The notes under the pieces are model-generated. The model was not told where the DNA came from, did not search any database, and was given only the letters and a program-made list of their open reading frames with translations. Below, in pieces: positions 6,806 to 9,478 of a DNA stretch of 9,478 nucleotides. Location: contig CAJUBU010000036.1 of the NCBI GenBank assembly GCA_910585095.1, positions 1 to 9,478 on the forward strand. Direction: 5' to 3'. Position 1 is the first letter of the stretch, and every line of letters starts with the position of its first letter. This DNA is from an uncultured Lachnospira sp. (lineage in GTDB: Bacteria > Bacillota > Clostridia > Lachnospirales > Lachnospiraceae). A program made the translations under genes and the position numbers.

Positions 6806-6840
6806 TTGACAAATTAAATATAAATATGTTAATTTATAGT
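6806..6840 (+). promoter_or_regulatory. Putative promoter of the pectate lyase unit
   Basis: A perfect -35 TTGACA sits at 6806-6811. At 17-18 bases spacing the -10 is poor (TTAATT at 6829 or TAATTT at 6830). A better TATAGT at 6835-6840 is 23 bases away, which is too far for sigma-70. The poor -10 could mean dependence on an activator. A start near 6842 would place the first hairpin of the leader at the very 5' end of the RNA, which fits. Confidence 0.42.
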
Positions 6841-6841
6841 A

Positions 6842-7006
6842 AAGTTGCATAAAAAGTATTTGATTTTTGCAACTTATGCAATGATATTTTATAAAAGGAG
6901 GGATTAAAAGACATATGGGGTAATTCGAAGGGTAAGAAGCTCTTTGTAAAAAATTTATAGCCCATGCAGTCAGTAAATAATGCAGGGCGGAAAGGTAGAA
7001 GGTATA
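6842..7006 (+). ncRNA. Structured 5' leader of the pectate lyase gene, candidate cis-regulatory RNA of unassigned class
   Basis: Several helices can be drawn. At the 5' end, either TTGCATAA/TTATGCAA (6845-6852 with 6874-6881) or GTTGCA/TGCAAC (6844-6849 with 6868-6873) can form. Next is CGAAGGG/CUCUUUG (6926-6932 with 6940-6946, two G-U pairs, loop UAAGAAG). Last is GCCC-A-UGCA/UGCAGGGC (6960-6968 with 6981-6988, one bulged A, 12-base loop). The CCCAU at 6961-6965 can alternatively pair with AUGGG (6915-6919), so two folds compete. An orphan AGGAGG-like stretch (6896-6902) precedes no usable start codon. I could not match it to c-di-GMP-I/II, TPP, SAM, glycine, T-box or other classes I know. 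The start codon's GAAGG (6998-7002) lies downstream of the last hairpin. Confidence 0.5.
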
Positions 7007-9145
7007 ATGAAAATAAAGAAAGTAACAAGGTTTTTATCAGTAGTTCTTGTGGCAGTCATGGTATTTATAACATTTGTTCCTCAAAACGTTTTTGCAATAT
7101 CGCAGACAAGTTTAAGTTATCCGGCGCAAACAGTTAAGATTATGGCATATGGTGGAACCAGAGCGCTTAATATTACAGGATATGCAAATGATTCTAAATT
7201 GAATACATATCATATGAATGGTTCGCAAAATGAAAACTGGAGAATTGATTATGTATCAGATGGAGTTTACAAAATAGTAAATGTTGCTGCTGATAAACTT
7301 ATTTCGTTAGAAAACAATTCAGCTGTAGCAAATGCCTATTGTGTGTTAAAGGATGACAACGGAAATGATAGTCAAAAATGGAAAATTGAAGGTGTTGAAA
7401 AAGATTTCTTAGGTAATTACTTATATTACAAAATTACCAATTATGCTAATCCAAATTTGGCAATTAGCTGGAATACAGAAACACATGAGATTACCATTAA
7501 GAGTTATACAGGGGCGAATAATCAGAAATGGAAATTAAACTGTGATGGACTTGCAGGATTTGCAGGAAACTGTGTTGTTGACGAGGGAGAAAAGGCAGGT
7601 ACAATCGGGGGATTACTTGGAAAGACAGTGTATGTAAGTACATTTGCAGACCTTAAGGCACAGCTTCTTAAAACAGAGCCTCTAACAATCGTTCTTACAA
7701 AGGATATCAGTGGATTTGTTAAAGAAGGATACGATTTAAGAGTAGAGGACAATAAGACAATTATTGGTTCATATGCGGCTAATACCTTATATGACCCTAA
7801 ATTCAGAACAGACGATTATTTTAAAAATGAAAATCCTAGCGATAATATAATATTTAAAAACCTTCATGTATCCGTAGGCGAAGTGGAAGATATGATGGCG
7901 ATTGCTGTATATGGTTCTAAAAATGTATGGATTGACCATTGTACATTTGAAAGCTCACTTCCTATATATTATGATGAGGTTGGTAAATATATATGGGTAA
8001 ATACATCATCCTATGCAAAAGAAAATCCTGATTTTGTAAGTATTTCTTATAATGTATTTAACCGTAAATTCTGGGGAGTAGCATTTGGCGCGGATACAAC
8101 GGGAGAGAACAGAGCTTCTGTTATGTATAATAAGTTCATATCTATTGTAAACAGAGCGCCACAGCTTGGAAATGGTACACTTCACATATATAACAATTAT
8201 TATGTTAGAAATGAAACATCTATTTATAATGACGGTGTTGCAAGTATAAAATGTGGTTCAGGCGCAGTTGTATATTCAGATGCACAGCGTTTTGAGAAAT
8301 ATCGTAAGGAATCAAGCGGTTATTGGGACAATGAAGTTACAGTTGATTCAAATGCATCATTTAAAGATGTGGGTTCATACACAGACAGAGGGGAAACTCC
8401 TGTAAGCGTGCCATATGCTTATCAGGCACCTTCATGTACAGTTACAACATGGAATCCATCATCAAATTATGATTACAAAATTATAAGCGCTTACGGCTCA
8501 AATGATATAAAGGAATTTTGTAATAATTACAGCGGAGCAGTTGCAAACTTTGATAATCTTAAATATATTAATTATTCAGAATGCAACAAATATGTAAGTA
8601 AGAGTGTTTCATCACCATTTACATTTAATTATACAGATAAGTCTGATAACGAAGAGGATACATCATCAGGCGGAGGTTCGTCAAACGGCATAACAGACGG
8701 TGGAATCTATATGATTAAAAATGTAAACAGCGGAAAGTATCTTGATGTTGCAGGAGGAGTTGCGGCAAACGGTACAAATGTACAGCAGTGGGCAGGAAGC
8801 AATCCAGGAGCCTACTACAATACATGGAAGCTTGTCAGTGTCGGAGACGGATATTATAAAATCTATTCACAGGTCGGAGACGGAAATACGTATTTGTTGG
8901 ATTTGGAAAACGGCTTGACAGGAAGTGGAACGAATATCAGAATTTGGCAGAATACATATTGTGATGCGCAGACATTTAAGCTTCAGAAAAATGATGATGG
9001 CACTTATGCTATTTTGACAAAGGTAACAGACTGTAAATTAGGTCTTGATGTTGCGGCAGGCTCGTCATCAAACGGTGCAAACGTGCAGCAGTGGGGTTAT
9101 AGTGGTGGAAATCATCAGAAATGGATTCTTGAAAAGGTTAATTAA
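7007..9145 (+). CDS. Secreted PL1-type pectate lyase with N- and C-terminal ricin-type lectin modules
   Basis: The protein has 712 residues from ATG 7007 (GAAGG at 6998-7002). The in-frame ATG at 6980 lacks a ribosome binding site and would mask the signal peptide. Residues 1-30 are a signal peptide (KIKK, hydrophobic core, cleavage after VFA). Residues about 42-178 are a ricin-type beta-trefoil with NENW, SQKW and NQKW motifs. Residues about 206-400 are a right-handed beta-helix lyase domain: DNKTIIG (248-254), VWIDHCTF (307-314), and NRAPQLGNG (382-390) with the likely catalytic R383, followed by LHIYNNYY (392-399). An acidic Ser/Gly-rich linker (about 545-561) leads to a second ricin-type module (about 562-712, two VQQW motifs and HQKW). 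PL1 enzymes cleave polygalacturonate by Ca2+-dependent beta-elimination. Two usual PL1 features are altered, so activity is likely but not certain. It is a single-gene unit with its own leader and terminator. Confidence 0.92.
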   Translation: MKIKKVTRFLSVVLVAVMVFITFVPQNVFAISQTSLSYPAQTVKIMAYGGTRALNITGYANDSKLNTYHMNGSQNENWRIDYVSDGVYKIVNVAADKLISLENNSAVANAYCVLKDDNGNDSQKWKIEGVEKDFLGNYLYYKITNYANPNLAISWNTETHEITIKSYTGANNQKWKLNCDGLAGFAGNCVVDEGEKAGTIGGLLGKTVYVSTFADLKAQLLKTEPLTIVLTKDISGFVKEGYDLRVEDNKTIIGSYAANTLYDPKFRTDDYFKNENPSDNIIFKNLHVSVGEVEDMMAIAVYGSKNVWIDHCTFESSLPIYYDEVGKYIWVNTSSYAKENPDFVSISYNVFNRKFWGVAFGADTTGENRASVMYNKFISIVNRAPQLGNGTLHIYNNYYVRNETSIYNDGVASIKCGSGAVVYSDAQRFEKYRKESSGYWDNEVTVDSNASFKDVGSYTDRGETPVSVPYAYQAPSCTVTTWNPSSNYDYKIISAYGSNDIKEFCNNYSGAVANFDNLKYINYSECNKYVSKSVSSPFTFNYTDKSDNEEDTSSGGGSSNGITDGGIYMIKNVNSGKYLDVAGGVAANGTNVQQWAGSNPGAYYNTWKLVSVGDGYYKIYSQVGDGNTYLLDLENGLTGSGTNIRIWQNTYCDAQTFKLQKNDDGTYAILTKVTDCKLGLDVAAGSSSNGANVQQWGYSGGNHQKWILEKVN

Positions 9146-9164
9146 TTTATAAAACATAAAAAAG

Positions 9165-9206
9165 AAACGCTTCAGTAACATTTGATTATGGAACTGAAGC
9201 GTTTTT
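9165..9206 (+). terminator. Rho-independent terminator of the pectate lyase gene
   Basis: A perfect 12-bp stem (AAACGCTTCAGT / ACTGAAGCGTTT, 9165-9176 with 9193-9204) has a 16-base loop and runs into TTTTT. It begins 20 bases after the stop codon. The A-rich 5' side would also give a T-run on the minus strand, so it may act in both directions. Confidence 0.93.
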
Positions 9207-9393
9207 AATTTATAAGCTTTAGCCTGTTGAGGACATTTTTATATTTCTTGTAAAAGTGTGCATATAATAATATATAAAAAGGATTCAAAAATTTTCATAA
9301 TAGTTATTCAATTCAGAATTGATTTAAGCTAAGCTATAGTCATAATTAGGAAAGTTTTTTTACAATGTGGTTTTATTAATTGTTAAACCAATT
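9207..9393. other. AT-rich spacer between pectate lyase and tRNA-Asn
   Basis: No gene is visible. It contains the right member of the TGTCCTCAA inverted repeat (9223-9241), a small palindrome TCAATTC-A-GAATTGA (9308-9322), and a weak AT stem TTAATTG/CAATTAA (9376-9395) just past the tRNA terminator. Confidence 0.5.
9223..9241 (-). repeat. Right member of imperfect inverted repeat (TGTCCTCAA core)
   Basis: On the minus strand this reads TGTCCTCAACAGGCTAAAG and on the plus strand it ends in GAGGACA. It mirrors 6727-6746 and lies 17 bases beyond the T-run of the pectate lyase terminator. No direct target duplication is visible next to the two members. Confidence 0.5.
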
Positions 9394-9422
9394 AAAAAAA
9401 CCAGTAAATAGAATTTACTGGT
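9394..9422 (-). terminator. Rho-independent terminator of the tRNA-Asn transcript
   Basis: On the minus strand, ACCAGTAAAT (9413-9422) pairs perfectly with ATTTACTGGT (9400-9409) around a three-base loop, followed by a run of T (9394-9400). It begins five bases after the tRNA 3' end, as expected for the end of a tRNA operon coming from beyond the window. Confidence 0.93.
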
Positions 9423-9427
9423 CTTAG

Positions 9428-9478
9428 CTCCCCGAGTAGGACTCGAACCTACGACAACGCGGTTAACAGCCGCGCGCT
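9428..9478 (-). tRNA. tRNA-Asn(GTT), 5' part cut off by window edge
   Basis: On the minus strand the anticodon arm CGCGGCTGTTAACCGCG shows loop CTGTTAA and anticodon GTT. The T-arm GTAGG-TTCGAGT-CCTAC and the acceptor strand TCGGGGA with discriminator G (9428) follow. The next bases are CTAAG, so CCA is not encoded. The D-arm and 5' acceptor strand lie beyond 9478. Confidence 0.93.

Noticed and set aside
6896..6920. GGAGG followed by ATG-GGG-TAA upstream of the pectate lyase
   Set aside because: The spacing of about 13 bases is too long and the frame is two codons, so I treat the purine stretch as part of the structured leader.
6980..7006. Upstream in-frame ATG for the pectate lyase
   Set aside because: There is no ribosome binding site, and it would add nine residues before a typical signal peptide; ATG 7007 has GAAGG upstream.
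6842..7006. c-di-GMP, T-box or other known riboswitch as identity of the leader
   Set aside because: None of the conserved core strings I know for these classes is present, so I left the class open.
6746..9206. GAACTGAAG-[TC]-GTT shared by the small hairpin near 6750 and the lyase terminator near 9191
   Set aside because: The match is short, in direct rather than inverted orientation, and does not fit the inverted repeat pair; chance is the simpler reading.
1..9478. CRISPR array
   Set aside because: The only regular repeats are the coding 57-bp tandem units without spacers and the 10-base A/T tracts; no repeat-spacer pattern exists.

Overview
The window is AT-rich DNA that looks like a low-GC clostridium, most likely a gut or rumen Lachnospiraceae relative. 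This rests on clean AGGAGG-type ribosome binding sites, TTGACA/TATAAT promoters, tRNA genes without an encoded CCA, and a secreted pectate lyase carrying ricin-type lectin domains. The species cannot be fixed from the sequence alone.

Layout. (1) 1-141: two minus-strand tRNA genes (Gly-TCC, cut by the window edge, and Pro-TGG), with a perfect consensus promoter and phased A/T tracts upstream. (2) 340-4729: a compact minus-strand operon of five genes, transcribed from about 4810 down to 340. In order it holds a THUMP-type RNA methyltransferase, a membrane-anchored papain-like protease, the XTP/dITP pyrophosphatase RdgB, an unknown 114-residue protein, and a small YfcE-type metallophosphoesterase. 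Start sites were re-chosen from ribosome binding sites for the methyltransferase (ATG 4729), RdgB (ATG 1805) and the protease (TTG 3578). (3) 5010-5270: a short minus-strand gene for a very low-complexity Asn/Ser/Thr protein built on a 57-bp tandem repeat, with its own strong ribosome binding site and terminator. (4) 5442-6750: a decayed stretch. It holds a frameshifted gene resembling SUKH-3 immunity proteins on the minus strand and a frameshifted C-terminal remnant of an IS3-family transposase on the plus strand. (5) 6806-9206: a self-contained plus-strand unit with promoter, about 165-nt structured leader, a 712-residue secreted PL1-type pectate lyase flanked by ricin-type modules, and a strong terminator. 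An imperfect inverted repeat (TGTCCTCAA core) brackets this unit. (6) 9394-9478: the terminator and 3' part of a minus-strand tRNA-Asn.

The operon is mainly housekeeping: RNA modification and nucleotide-pool sanitation, with an exported protease inserted by translational coupling. The middle of the window is an accessory hotspot with a dead mobile element, a dead immunity gene and a repeat protein. The pectate lyase fits a pectin-degrading lifestyle. The most interesting unexplained items are the structured leader of the pectate lyase, the divergent active site of that enzyme, the N-x-x repeat protein, the SUKH-like relic, and the inverted repeat bracketing the lyase.
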